Shown: positions 1 through 11,445, counted from the stretch's first letter. The stretch is 64,000 nucleotides of DNA from Odobenus rosmarus divergens (GCF_000321225.1 NW_004450583.1:102495-166494), one strand, 5' to 3'. Translations and numbers: made by a program. The notes: a model not told the origin generated them from the sequence alone.

Positions 1-738
1 GCGCCACCAGAGAAAAGCAGTCAATCACTCCCGTCTCCCCAGTCTCCGGCTGCAGTCGGTGCTCACCTGGCCTGTGACCGAGCGTTTCTATCTCTGGCTC
101 CTGACCCCGTGTGGAGTCTCCAAACCCAGCAGATCCCTGCAGTGCACTTCCGCACCGCTCCTCTCCGGGGAGGAAGGGGAGTCTCCCCGGATCTGCCGCT
201 TGTTGGGTCCCTGCTGGAGGAGCAGTGGCGCGACTGGGCCATGGATCACAGTTTATGGCAACCCCGAGCTGAGAGCCCGCGCCTCGGCTCCGTCTGCAGC
301 CGGCTTCCCTGCTCCGATACCTGGGAGCTCTGCCGCACTCAGGCACCCCTGGTCTTTCTGTGACCCCGAGGGTCCTGAGACCACACTGTCCCGCGAGGGT
401 TCCACCCCCCGCTTAGCCGCTGGAGCGACGTCCCTCAGCGGAGCCGACTTCTAAAAGTTCCGATTTTGTGCTCCGCGGCTCTATCACTTGCCAGAAGCGG
501 CTGACGGAGGCCCCCTCCCCCGCCGTCTGTCCTCCCGAATATCGCCTCGGATTCACTTCTCTGCACGTCCTACCTTCCAGTAAGTGGTCGTTTTTCTGTT
601 CAGAGAGTTGCTGCTATTCTTTTCTTCCATCTCCTGTTGAGTTCGTAGGTGTTCAGAATGGTTTGATCCCCATTCAGCTGAATTCCTGGGACCAGACAAA
701 TTGAGGTCTCCACTCCTCTGCCATCTTGCTCCTCCCAC
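1..738 (-). mobile_element. L1 5'UTR, CpG-rich, running off the left edge
   Basis: Read on the minus strand, the sequence starts near 738 with a GGGAGGAGCAAGATGGCAGA-type L1 start and continues to base 1, so the body of this L1 lies outside the window. The segment is GC-rich and keeps many CpG dinucleotides, unlike the older L1s next to it, which suggests a comparatively young insertion. It sits inside older L1 ORF2 sequence that resumes at about 739. ORFs in this stretch are incidental. The second target-site copy and the 3' end cannot be seen, so activity cannot be judged. Confidence 0.8.
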
Positions 739-2404
739 TGATCAGATGTTTTTTATCTTTTCTCTTATTAATGTGATGTATCATGTTGATTGATTAGCAA
801 ATATTGAATCACCCTTGCATCCCAGGAATAAATCCCACTTGATCGTGGTGAATGAGTTTTTTAATGTGTCTTTGGATTCTGTTTGCTAGTATTTTGTTGA
901 AGATTTTTGCATCCATGTTTATCAGAGATATTGGCCTGTAGTTCTCTTTTTTTGTGGTGTCTTTATTTGGTTTTGGTATCAGGGTGATACTGGCCTCATA
1001 GAATGTATTCGAGTTTTCCTTCTTCTATGTTTTGGAATAGTTGAAGGAGAATAGGTATTAACTCTTCTTTAAATGAGTCACCTGTGAAACTGGTCCTGGA
1101 CTTTTGTTTGTTGGGAGTTTTTTTTATTACTAAGATTACTTTTTTTTTAAGATTTTATTTATTTGATAGAGAGAGACAGTGCGAGAGAGAGAACACAAGC
1201 AGGGGGAGAGAGAAAGGGAGAAGCAGGCCTCCTGCCAAGCAGGGAGCCTGATGTGGGGTTCGATCCCAGGACCCTGGGATCATGACCGAAGCCGAAGGCA
1301 GACGCTTAATGACTGAGCCACCCAGGTGTCCCTGATTACTGAGATAACTGATTCAGTCTCCTTGCTGATAATCAATCTGTTCAAATATTCTATTTTTTTC
1401 TGCTTCAGCTTTGGTAGGTTATATATTTCTAGGAATTTATCCATTTGTTCTAGGTTGTCTAATTTGCTGACATATAGTTTTTCATAATATTCTCTTATAG
1501 TTGGCATTTCTGTGGTTATTGTTATTTATCCTCTTTTGTTTATGATTTTGTTTGAGTCCTTTATGAGTCTGAGTAGAGGTTTATTAATTTTGTTGATCTT
1601 TCAAAGAAGCAGCTTTTGTTTCATTGCCTTCTTCTATTTTATTAGTTTCTAGATCATTTATTTTGCTCTAACCTGTATTATTTCCTTCCTTCTGCTGGTT
1701 TGGAGTTTTGTTTGGTTTCCTTTTCTATCTCCTTTAGGTGTAGGGTTAGTCTGTTTATTTGAGATCTTTCTTGCTTCTTGAGGTAGGACTGTATTGCTAT
1801 AAACTTCCCTCAGAACCACTTTTGCTGTATTCTAAAGGTTTTGGACAATTGTGTTTTCATTTATACTTGTTTCCATGTACTTTTTTATTTCCTCTTTGAT
1901 TTCTTGGTTGACCCAGTCATTGTTTAGTAGCATGTTATTTAACTTCCATGTATTTGTGATCCTTCCAGATTTTTTCTTGGGGTTGATTTCTAGTTTGAGA
2001 ACGTTGTGGTCAGAAGAGATGCATGGTATGACTTCAGTCTTTTTTAATTTGTTGAGGCATGTTTCGTGGCCTAATATGTGATCTATTCTGGAGAACATTC
2101 CATGTATAATTGAAAAGAATGTGTATTCTGCTGTTTTAGGAGGGAGTGTTCTGAATATACCTGCTAAATCCATCTGGTCCAGTGTGTCATTCAAAGCCAC
2201 TGTTCCCTTTTTGATTTTCTGTCTGGATAATCTGTCCATCAATTTAAGTGGGATGTCAAAGTCTCCGGTTATTATTGTATTACTATCAATTAGTGCCATG
2301 TTTGTAATTAACTGTGTTATGTATTTGGGTACCCCCATGTTGGATGCATAAGTATTTACAATTGTTATATTTTCTTGTTGCCTTGACCCCTTTATTTTTT
2401 TTCC
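739..2404 (-). mobile_element. L1 ORF2 fragment (reverse transcriptase to endonuclease), decayed
   Basis: The minus strand encodes L1 ORF2p. From high to low coordinates come the C-terminal part of the endonuclease domain (open frame 2338-1832, with the TGDFD and SDHN motifs typical of APE-like L1 endonucleases), the linker, and the start of the reverse transcriptase (the segment coding [13 protein letters not shown] residues lies near 820-860). The frame is broken by stops and by a SINE at 1141-1332. The younger L1 at 1-738 interrupts its downstream part. Not functional. Confidence 0.85.
1141..1332 (-). mobile_element. CanSINE (tRNA-derived, carnivore)
   Basis: Minus-orientation SINE: poly-T, AGATTTTATTTATTT, purine-rich middle, then the tRNA-related head ending GACTGAGCCACCCAGGTG. 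It is inserted in L1 ORF2, with GATTACT at both ends as a short target-site duplication. Confidence 0.93.
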
Positions 2405-2559
2405 TGGAAAGCACTAGTCTCTATTGAACATCCATGGGGGCACCTCAGCACTGATCAGGCAACTGGAGAAGGAGAAAGCAGGCAGGAGGCAGGGGACAGG
2501 GAGATGCCCACTCTCATTTCCAGTCCTTGAAGAATTGCTTGAAGATGGAGCTGCTGGCT
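2405..2559. other. Unassigned ~155-bp segment between L1 ORF2 and ORF1 pieces
   Basis: L1 ORF2 homology stops near 2404 and L1 ORF1 antisense homology starts near 2560. The sequence between them (CATCCATGGGGGCACCTCAG and following) does not resemble either flank or the other L1 copies in the window. It may be filler captured at a rearrangement, or L1 sequence too diverged to recognise. A short open frame crosses it, but no protein family was recognised. Confidence 0.35.
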
Positions 2560-3873
2560 CCTCTGCTTCCTGTAGCCTATTATTTATTCCATCTGTTGTA
2601 TTTTTAATTTCATTTATTGAGTTCATCATCTCTGATATGTTACTTTTTTATCTCTTTGTCAAGGGTCTCACTGATGTCCTCCACCCTTTTTCTGAAGTCA
2701 GTATCTTTATAATCATTACTTTAAATCTTGATCAGTATGTTACTTATCTCTGTTTACTTAGATCTCCTGCTGTGATTTCATCCTGTTCTTTCACTTGGGA
2801 CATATTCCTCTATCTTGTCTGCCTCACTGTGTCTGTTTCTGTGTGTTAGGAAAGTTGACTACATCTTCTGCTCTTGAAAGTAGTGGCTTTATGAAAACGA
2901 GGAGGTTCTGTAGTGTCCTACACTCCCATGTCCCCCCTGTTTATCAGAAGCTTGCTATTTCAGGGCCATCTCTTACGTGTGTGGCTTGAGTCCTATTTTG
3001 TCTGAGTCACTTTTCCTTTCAGTCCTGCACTGACTCTGCCTATTGTTGGCTGTGCTTGCTCTCTGCTGTTAGTGGGACCCAGGCAGTCCAGCTCTGAGGG
3101 AGTGTGACCACAGGAGGGCTCTGGGGCAGGGTGGCAGTGTTAACATAATTTGTGCCAAACCACTAGTCCTAGGCTGGATTCCTCAAAGAGCAGTGGCTGG
3201 GGGCATGGCACACAGTGGCTGGGCAAGGCACACATGGCATTAACAAAATATGCACTGAGCCCAGGGCTGAGGCCAGCAGGCTTGGAGTGGGTGAGTGCTC
3301 AGGAGAACTCGTGGGCAGGTGCACTGCTAGCAGGTTAGGTAGCAAGTGAGTCTGTGCAGTGCAGCCTTCTGCAGGTGGCTCTTTATTTATGCTGGGGGCG
3401 GGGGCAGGATGGAAAATGGCTCCTGCCAGCTCCTTTGTTCCTGGAGAAGTCTCCCAACATGCTCCAAATTCCCTATAAACAGGTCTCCTTCCCCCTTGTC
3501 CCAGGTGTTATGCAGACTTGTCCCTTCTATGTTGCCTCTCCATGGACTGTTGTCTCTTATGGGTAAGAACTCAGCTATCACTCATCTTGCTGGCTTGTCC
3601 AGTGCTGAGTCAGCTGACTTTTAAAGCTCCAGGCTCCAAGTCCCGCTGGTTATACAAACTCATCGAATTCAGCCCCTCTGGTTTTCAGGGCCAGACATTT
3701 TGAGGATTTGTCTTCCCCGTGTGGGCTCCCTGGGGCTTTCCCTGTTCTGTGTCAGCAGCTCCCTTCCTCCTAGGGGCAGGTCGTGACCATGGTTTCTGCC
3801 CTTCCCAACCTCTCAGATGCAGCTTTTTTCTCTACATTTTGTTGTGGAGTTTATTCTGCCCATCTTCGGATCA
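2560..3873 (-). mobile_element. L1 ORF1 N-terminal part and 5'UTR fragment
   Basis: This is homologous, in the same order and orientation, to 6600-8290 and, reversed, to the plus-strand L1 at 44490-45800. It has the antisense ORF1 start (TTTATTCCATCT... TCTCTGATATG), then the GC-rich 5'UTR. It ends at 3873, about 80 bp short of the 5' end seen in the copy at 8372, at a SINE junction. Decayed. Confidence 0.75.
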
Positions 3874-4065
3874 TTTTTTTTTTGAGAGAGAGAGCACAAG
3901 TGTGTGAGCAGGGGAGGAGCAGAGGAAGAGGAGAGAGAGAATCCAAAGCAGACTCCACACTCAGCACAGAACCCAATGCAGTGCTCAATCTCATTACCAT
4001 GAGATCATGACCTGAGCCAAAACCAAGAGTCTGACACTTAACCCACTGAGCCACCCAGACACCCC
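3874..4065 (-). mobile_element. CanSINE
   Basis: Short poly-T, GAGAGAGAGAGC-rich middle, and tRNA-like head ending GAGCCACCCAGACACCCC. It lies exactly at the junction between two L1 fragments, so it may have inserted at, or helped create, that breakpoint. Confidence 0.9.
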
Positions 4066-4490
4066 TATTCTTAGGTATCCTATTGTTTTTGGTGCAATTT
4101 TAAATGGGATTGTTTTCTTAATTTCTCTTTCTGCTGCATTAAGGTGAATAGAAATGGAACAGATTTCTGTACGTTGATTTATGTATCCTGTGGTCTTACT
4201 GAATTCGTTAATCAGTTCTAGTAGTTTTTTGGTGGAATCTTTAGGGTTTTCTACATAATAGTATCATGTCATCTGCAAATAATGAAAAGTTTTACTTCTT
4301 CCTTACCAATTTGAATGCTTTTTATTTCTTTTTGTTGCCTGATTGCTGTGGCTAGGACTTTCAGTAGTATGTTGAATAAAAGTGGTGAGAGTAGACACTC
4401 TTCTTTTGTTCCTTATGTTAGGGAAAGAGCTCTCAGTTTGTCCCCATTGATATGACAGTAGCTGTGGGTTTTTCATATGTGGCTTTTAAT

Positions 4491-4703
4491 TTATTTTTTT
4501 AAAGATTTTATTTATTTATTTGAGATAGAATGAGAGAGAGAGAGTGAGAGCAAGAGAATACGACGGGGGATGGGGCAGAGGTGAGGGAGGAGCAGGCTCT
4601 CTCCTGAGCAGGGAGCCTGACTCAGGGCTCGATCCCAGGGTCCTGGGGTCATGACCTGAGCTGAAGGCAGACACTTAACCAACTGAGCCACCCAGGCGCC
4701 CCT
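4491..4703 (-). mobile_element. CanSINE with 15-bp target-site duplication
   Basis: Flanked by CATATGTGGCTTTTA (from 4474) and CATATGTAGCTTTTA (from 4704). Has the full minus-orientation structure: AAAGATTTTATTTATTTATT, purine-rich region, head ending CACCCAGGCGCCCC. Confidence 0.95.
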
Positions 4704-4759
4704 CATATGTAGCTTTTATTATCTGAGGTATAGTCCCTCTAAACCTACTTTGTCAAGGC

Positions 4760-4867
4760 TTTTTTTTTTTTTTTTTAAGTAAGCCCTAAGCCCATCTTGG
4801 GATTTAAACTCACAACCTCAAGATCAAGAGTCACATGCTCCACCAACTGAGCTAGCCAGGTGCCCCT
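4760..4867 (-). mobile_element. Short CanSINE (tRNA part only), first of two near-identical copies
   Basis: Poly-T followed by a short tRNA-related SINE (AAGTAAGCCCTAAGCCCATC to GAGCTAGCCAGGTGCCCC) without the CT-rich block. The same sequence recurs 169 bp downstream. Confidence 0.88.
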
Positions 4868-4927
4868 GTTGAGGACAGAACTACTGTTAGAATTGTGAGC
4901 CTTTTACTATTATGTCTTTTTAAAAGC

Positions 4928-5036
4928 TTTTTTTTTTTTTTTTTTAAGTAAGCCCTAAGCCCATCTTGGGATTTAAACTCACAACCTCAAGATCAAGAGT
5001 CACATGCTCCACCAACTGAGCTAGCCAGGTGCCCCT
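4928..5036 (-). mobile_element. Short CanSINE, duplicated copy
   Basis: Second copy of the SINE at 4760-4867, arising with its flank as part of the 169-bp-offset duplication. Confidence 0.88.
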
Positions 5037-5544
5037 GTTGAGGAATTTTATCATGAATGTTTGTTGTACTTTGTGAAATACTTTTTCTGAATCTATTGAA
5101 ATATTATATGGTTTTTTATCCTTTCTCTTATTTATGTAATGTGTCGTGTTGATTTATTTGTAAATATTGAATCACCCTTGCGTACAGAATAAATTCCACT
5201 TGATTGTGGTGAATGATTCTTCTAATGTATTGTTGGATTCAGTTTGCTACATTTTGTTGAGGATTTTTGCATCTATGTTCATCAGCAATATTGGCCTGTA
5301 GTTGTCTCTTTTTGTAGTATCTTTATCTGGTTTTGGTTCAGGGTAATGCTGGCCTCATAGGATGAGTTTGGTATGTAACATCTTCTGCATATAGGGACCT
5401 ATATTAAGTTGATGGTCACTTAAGTTTGAATCCTTTTTTTTACTCCTCTCCATCCCACGTTTTACGTATAGGTGTCATACTTTACATCCTTTTATTTTGT
5501 GAATTACTTGGCTGATCTTTACAGATATATTTATTTTTACTGCT

Positions 5545-5741
5545 TTTTAAAAAAATTTTATTTTAGATAAATCTCATGCTGGGGTGGGGGAGGGGCAATG
5601 GAAGAGGGAGAGAGAGAATCCCAAGCAGACTCCCTGCTGAGTGTGGAGCCTGACCTGAGGCCAATCCCATGACCCTGAGATCATGACCTGAGCTGAAATC
5701 AAGAGTCAGATGCTTAACCAACTGAGCCACCCAGGTGCCCC
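5545..5741 (-). mobile_element. CanSINE
   Basis: AAAAAAATTTTATTTTAGAT tail region, purine-rich middle, and a diverged head ending GAGCCACCCAGGTGCCCC. Inserted in L1. Confidence 0.9.
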
Positions 5742-6139
5742 GATTTTTGCCACTTTTATGCTCCCTACTTTTGTTACTCTTACTTATGGTCTTCCCTCTC
5801 CACTTAGAGAGTCCCCTTTAACATTTCTTGTAGGGATGGTTTAGTGGTCATGAATTCATTTAACTTTTGTTTGGAAACTCTTTACCTCTCCTTCTATTCT
5901 GAATGATAGCCTTGCTGGATAGAGTATTCTTGGCTGCAGATTTTTTCCTATAAGTACTTAGAATATGCCACTTCACTCTCTTCTGGCCTGCAAATTTTCT
6001 GCTGCAAAATCAGCTGATAATCTAATGGGGTTACCCTTGTGTGTAACTGTTTTCTTTTCTCTTGTTGCTTTTAAAATTCTTTATCACTACTTTTTGCCAT
6101 TCCAATTGCTGTGTGCTTGGTTGGACCTCCTTTGGTTGA

Positions 6140-6349
6140 CTGATTGATTTAGAGTGCACAGGGTGGGAGGAGGGGGGCTGGGAGGCACGGACCGCAGAGG
6201 GAGCGAGAGGAGCATCTTAAACAGGTTCCATGCCCCCATGCCCGGTGTGGTGGAGCCTGATGCAGGGCTTGATCTTATGATCCTGAGATCATGACCTCAG
6301 CCAAAATCAAAAGTTGGATGCTTAACCAACTGAGCCACCCACGTGCCCA
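6140..6349 (-). mobile_element. CanSINE with 12-bp target-site duplication
   Basis: Flanked by TCCTTTGGTTGA at 6128 and 6350. The middle is unusually diverged, and the head ends GAGCCACCCACGTGCCC. Confidence 0.92.
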
Positions 6350-8372
6350 TCCTTTGGTTGATTTTGTTGGGGGATCTCTGCCTCTTGGATCTGAATTTCT
6401 GTTTCCTTCTCTAGATTTGGGTAGTTTTCACTTTTATTTCTTCAGATAAGTTTTCTGGCTCTTTTTCTCTCTCTTTTTCTAGGATTTGTATAATGCAACT
6501 ATTATTATGCTTGATGGAGTCACTGAGTTCCCTATGTCTGTTCTATTTTGCATAATTTTTTTTTTCATTCAGCTTGATTACTTTGCATTACTCTGTCCTC
6601 CAGGTTGCTGATCCATTCTTCTGCTTCCTCTGGTCTACCATTTATTCCATCTAATTTTATTTATTGTGTTCATCTCTAATTGATTCTTTTTTATCTCTTC
6701 ATTATGGATCTCACTGATGCCCTCCGCTCTTTTCTCAAGCCCAATGAGTATCTTTATGATTATTACTTTAAATTCTCTATCAGGTGTGTTATCTCTGTTT
6801 CACTTAAGTCTCTTGCTGCGGTTTTGTCCTTTTCTTTCATTTGGGACATATTCCTCTGTCTTCTCATTCTGTTTACCTCTCTGTGTTTGTTTCTGTGTTA
6901 TGTAAGTCCGATATGTCTCCTGCTCTTGAAAGGTGTGGCCTTACAAAGAAGAGATCCTCTAATGCTGTGCAGTGCAGTGCAGTGTCCCCTGTTTACAGAA
7001 GTGTCTCCTCCTATGCGTGTTTGGTGCACCTTGCTGTTGTGACCAACCTACTTTTCCCTCCAGTCCAGTCATCTGCAGTGGCTCTCTTTGCCTGTTGTGA
7101 GCAGTGTTTGGTCCCTGTGGTATTAGTGGGTCAGTCTGTGACTGCCTTGGGCTTGAGTTGAGTCAGACTAGGAGTTTACCAGAGATGCAATAACACCAAA
7201 TTGCAGGGTGCTTTCCCTGTGTTGCACCCTGAGAAGCTTTTGTTGGTGGGTGGGGCCTGCAGTCAGACCAGCTCTCTGCCCCCAGCCCGCTGCTGGGGTC
7301 ACAGTCAGACTGGTGTGTGTGGATATCCTTCTCTCTCTCCAGAGCAGGAGTCACTTCAGAGTGGTGTTGGCCCTGCCAGGACTGCTTGCACACTGCCAGG
7401 TTTGTGGTCCCACTTTGAATGGGCTATGGCATAGAGCAGATTAGAGGGGGCAGATCCACAAAGTGGGTGGGGGCAGGACTTGGAATTTTAGCAAGGTTTG
7501 TTCACAGGTCCCCTTTGAGAAAGGACTTCGCTGCTACTGGGACTGAGCCCCACAAAGCATGCAGTTCAGGATACACAGTGTTAGCAAGGTTTGCTCAGGA
7601 TTTCTGGGGGAGGGGACCCATAGTGCTGGGATTGAGGCAACCCTGGCTGGAGGGGCAGATCTGCCAAAGTTGGGGAGGCAGGGTGCAGTATAAGCAAGTT
7701 AGGTGGTGTATGGTGGCACTACACTGGTTTCCACAGGTGGCTATGTGTTTATGCTAGGGAGCGGGGAAAGGTAAGGGGTGCCTGCCAGCTCCTTTGTTCC
7801 TGGAGGAGTTTCCCAACCATCTCTGTCCCTCCAGACTCACTCTGAGATTCGTAAATAACCCTCCCTCCTGTATGCCCCAGGCATTTTTCAAACTGCTGCT
7901 TCTATGCTGTATCTCTGCAGCCTGTTTTTTGTGCTGTATCTTTAAGGGCAGGGACTCAGTTTCCTCTTGCCCTCCCAGCTCTCCCAGAGCCAAGCCTTCT
8001 GATTTTTTAATTCCAGGTTTTAATTCCTGTTGGTTGTAAGAACTCTTGAAATTCTGCCTCTCTGGTTTTCAAAGCCAAATGTTATGGGGATTCTTCTTCC
8101 TCGTGCAGGCTCCCTGGTGTGATAGTCTATTTCTCTCCCCTCTCAGCGCTTGTGGGTCCATCCCTCCCACAGATAGTCTGGAGGTCTATCCGGCTCCTCA
8201 CCAGATCTCCATCCTTCCTACCCTCTTTGATGTGACCTCTTCTCTACATTTAGTTGTGGAGTTTGTTCTGCCAGTCTTGGGGTCATTTTCTGGGTTATTT
8301 ACACTGATGTGATAGTTACCTACTTGTGTCCGTGGGACAAGGTGAGCTTAGGGTCTTCCTACTCTGCCATTT

Positions 8373-8929
8373 TCTCAGCAATCCCTTGAGAAACATTTTC
8401 AATGGAAGAGGTGCAAGCAAGCATTTTGACCTTACTGTGGGATGGCACCTTGATTGGTCAGTTAGGGCCTATGGCTGTTTCGATGTGGGTTACTTAATAA
8501 GCGTTTTTGCATCAGCTGGGCAGTCACTATGGACTCTTGCCTTGTTGACGTTTTCATTGCTCAAGCCTGTTGCCTAAAAGCTGCATCTGCATCTACTTCT
8601 GACATTAACTGAAATGCTTTAAAACTACTTTTACAATCAAGTGTGATATTTACTGGAAGTGTATTGTACATACCCCTAATGAGATTAAGGAAGTTCCCCT
8701 TTACTTCTAGTTTTCAAAGTTTTGTTTGTTTGTTTGTTTTAAATCAGGAATGTATGTCATACACCTTTCCCCAACAATTAATATTATATTTTTTAAGACT
8801 GGATTTTATTAACAGATTTTTAAAATATTGATCCCTACATTCTTAGGATAGATGATACCCGATTAGGATATTTTTTATTTAGAGTTTGCAGTGCCAAGTT
8901 TGCTCATTTTTAAAACATGTGCTGAGGAA
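8373..8929. other. Unassigned intergenic sequence
   Basis: Lies between the 5' end of one L1 and the 3' part of an older one. No coding signal was recognised. A short GTTT run occurs near 8720-8740. It is probably the unique sequence into which the L1s inserted. Confidence 0.5.
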
Positions 8930-10184
8930 TAATTTACATATAATAAAATTCACATATTTTAAATACACTGTATAAGGCTTTTGACAAAGGAATACATCTG
9001 AGTAACTACCACCATGATAGAGAACAGTTTCCTTTGTCCTTTGTGCCCTTTCTGGTCAATCCCTACCCTACCCCTATTCCATGGTTGCCTCTGAGAAACA
9101 GTATTATACTTTCTATCACTAGAGATTATATGCAATGGTAGGGGAAAAGTTTAATCAGTATATTTACTCTTCTGTATTTGACTTCTTTAACTCAGCATGT
9201 TTCAGAGTTTGATACATGTGGTTGCATATATCACTAATTCATTTCATTTTAATGCTCAGAGATATTGAATTAAATGGATATACCATGCTTTATCCATTCT
9301 CCTGTGGAATTAAATCTGAGTTTCTAGATTTTAATTATCATGAATAATGCTATGAACATTCATATACAAGTAAGTCTTTGTAGGTATGTTTTCAGTTCTC
9401 TTGGGTAAATACCAAGGAATGAAATTGATGTGTTATATGCAAAGCATATGTTTAAATTTATAGGAAACTATGAAAATTTTTCCAAAGTATATGTACTGTC
9501 TTGCATTTCCACCAGCAGTATATGAAAGTTCCAGTGGCTCCACATATTTACCAACACATAGCATTGTCAGTCTTCTAAATTCTTTCAATTTTATTTGATA
9601 TGTAGTGGTATCTTATTTGGCTTCAGTTTGCATTTCTCTGATGAGTAATGATCTTAAGGATCTTTTGATATGTTTTGGGGGCATTCATATATCTTCCTTG
9701 GTGAAGTGTCTATGAAACTTTTGCCCTTTTTTTAAACTGGGCTATCTTCTTATTAATCTAGATAGAAGTCCTTTTTCACGTACATCTTGCTAATATTTAC
9801 TTCCAGTCTGTGGCTTATCTTTTCATTCTCTTTAGCATATTTCAAAGAATAGAAATAGTAAATCTTGGTAAAAACAAGTATTTTTTTTCTTTTGTGGTTA
9901 ATGCTTTTAATGTCCTAAGAAATTTTTGCCAACACAAAGATCACAAAGATTTTCTCCTGTATTTTTTCTAAATTTTTATAGTATCGCCATTCACATTCAA
10001 GTATATTATCTGTTTCAAGTTTTTCTGTGTATATAGTGTGAGATAAAGTTTGAGGTTTGATAGTTACACAGATGGTAGGTAGGAAGATGGATAGATATCC
10101 AATTATTCCAATAATATTTGTTGAAAAGGCTATACATTTCCTACTGAATTACTTTGACTCCTTTGTCAAGAATCAATTGACTAG

Positions 10185-10382
10185 GGGTACCTGGGTGGCT
10201 CATTCATTAAGCGTCTGCCTTTGGCTCAGGTCATGATCCCAGGGTCCTGGGATCGAGCCCCGCATCAGGCTCCCTGCTCTGTGGGAAGCCTGCTTCTCCC
10301 TCTCCAACTCCCCCTGCTTGTGTTCCCTCTCTCACTGTGTCTCTCTCTGTCAAATAAATAAATAAAATCTTAAAAAAAAAAA
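10185..10382 (+). mobile_element. CanSINE, first of two at one target site
   Basis: Plus orientation, GGGTACCTGGGTGGCTCA head and A-rich tail. Flanked by AAGAATCAATTGACTAG at 10168 and 10383. Confidence 0.96.
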
Positions 10383-10399
10383 AAGAATCAATTGACTAG

Positions 10400-10607
10400 G
10401 GACACCTGGGTGGTTTAGTTGGTTAAGCGTCTGCCTTCGGCTCGGGTCATGATCCCCTGGTCCTGGGATCGAGTCCCACATTGGGCTCCTTGCTCAGCGG
10501 GGAGCCTGCTTCTCCCTCTGCCTGCTGCTCCCCCTGCTTGTGCTCTCTCTCTCTCTCTGAAAAATAAATAAATAAAATCTTTAAAAAAGGAAAAAAACTT
10601 TCAAAAA
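10400..10607 (+). mobile_element. CanSINE, second insertion at the same target site
   Basis: Begins right after the target-site copy at 10383-10399 and ends at a third copy of the same bases (AAGAATCAATTGACTA, 10608). Its tail is more complex (AAAAAAGGAAAAAAACTTTC). Confidence 0.96.
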
Positions 10608-11041
10608 AAGAATCAATTGACTATATATGTGTTTATCTACTTCTGGACTTTGTATTGGTTCCACTGATCTATATGTCTATTCTTTAACAATACACACTAT
10701 CTCAACTACTATTGTTTCATAAAAAGTCTTTAAATGAGGTCATGTAAAACTTCCAACTTTGTTCATTTTTTTCCCAATTTTTTTCTTCTGCATTCTTCTA
10801 CATATAAAGTTTAGAATGAGCTTGTCAATTAAAAAAAAACTTGCTTGGATTTTGACTAGGATTATGTTGAATTTGGGGATAATATTGTGTCATCTGAATC
10901 ATGAATATCTATATCTTCATTTATTTAGGGTTTTTAAAGATATTCAGTGATTTTTTTCAAATATTTTTTTCAGTACAGAATTAACACACATTTTTTTAGG
11001 TTTAATTCTAAGTTTAACATTTTTGGTCTCATGTATACATT

Positions 11042-11226
11042 GTTTTTTTAAAATTCCATTTATTTGACAGAGAGAGCACAAGCAGGCTGAGCAGTAGGCC
11101 GAGGGAGAGGGAGAAGCAGGCTGTCTGATGAGCAGAGATCCTGATGTGGAACTTAATCCCAGGACCCTGGGATCAGAACCTGAGCTGAAGGCAGATACTT
11201 AACTGACTGAGCCACCCAGTTACCCC
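11042..11226 (-). mobile_element. CanSINE
   Basis: Poly-T, TTCCATTTATTTGACAGAG, head ending GAGCCACCCAGTTACCCC. AAAATTC occurs at both ends. Confidence 0.9.
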
Positions 11227-11252
11227 TAAAATTCAATTTTAAATTGATTTTT

Positions 11253-11445
11253 TTTAATGATTTTATTTATTTATTTGAGAGAGCGAGAATGAGAGAGAGA
11301 GAGCACATGAGAGGGGGGAGGGTCAGAGGGAGAAGCAGACTCCCCGCCGAGCAGGGATCCCAATGCGGGACTCGATCCTGGGACTCCAGGATCATGACCT
11401 GAGCCGAAGGCAGCCGCCTAACCAACTGAGCCACCCAGGTGCCCC
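11253..11445 (-). mobile_element. CanSINE with target-site duplication
   Basis: TAAATTGATTTTT at 11240 and again at 11446 bracket a minus-orientation SINE. Confidence 0.95.

Larger units (their letters stand above)
4758..5044. repeat. Local tandem duplication, unit offset 169 bp
   Basis: 4758-4875 and 4926-5044 are identical by eye except for one extra T in the second poly-T run. Each copy contains the short SINE plus a few bases of flanking L1 (CTGTTGAGGA). A 50-bp spacer (4876-4925) separates them. The shared flank shows that the unit includes host L1 sequence, so this is a segment duplication and not two SINE insertions. Confidence 0.9.
4066..8372 (-). mobile_element. L1, 5'-complete with an internal ORF2 deletion, interrupted by SINEs
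   Basis: Minus-strand L1 with its 5' start at about 8372 (GAGAAAATGGCAGAGTAGGA when read on the minus strand). The 5'UTR spans about 8372-6920, followed by ORF1 (about 6890-5760). At about 5375-5400 the sequence jumps from the ORF1/early ORF2 side straight to the reverse transcriptase region (5375-4066, interrupted by SINEs). The endonuclease and N-terminal RT are therefore missing, an internal deletion of roughly 2 kb by comparison with the copies at 25441-32620 and 44490-51280. All frames are broken. Confidence 0.75.
8930..11041 (-). mobile_element. Ancient L1M, 3' end and ORF2 C-terminal part, minus strand
   Basis: Begins with antisense L1M 3'UTR sequence (ATAATAAAATTCACATATTT) and continues into antisense ORF2 C-terminal sequence, for example TTCCACCAGCAGTATATGAA near 9510. 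Heavily mutated, without a useful open frame. Two SINEs at 10185-10607 interrupt it, and further pieces of the same or similar L1M continue to about 15900. Confidence 0.75.

Noticed and set aside
59..704. Open frames of 60-131 codons at the left edge
   Set aside because: They overlap an antisense L1 5'UTR, which is GC-rich and has few stops by chance.
4757..5044. CRISPR-like or regulatory direct repeats
   Set aside because: Two copies only, in mammalian DNA, containing a SINE; a segment duplication explains them.
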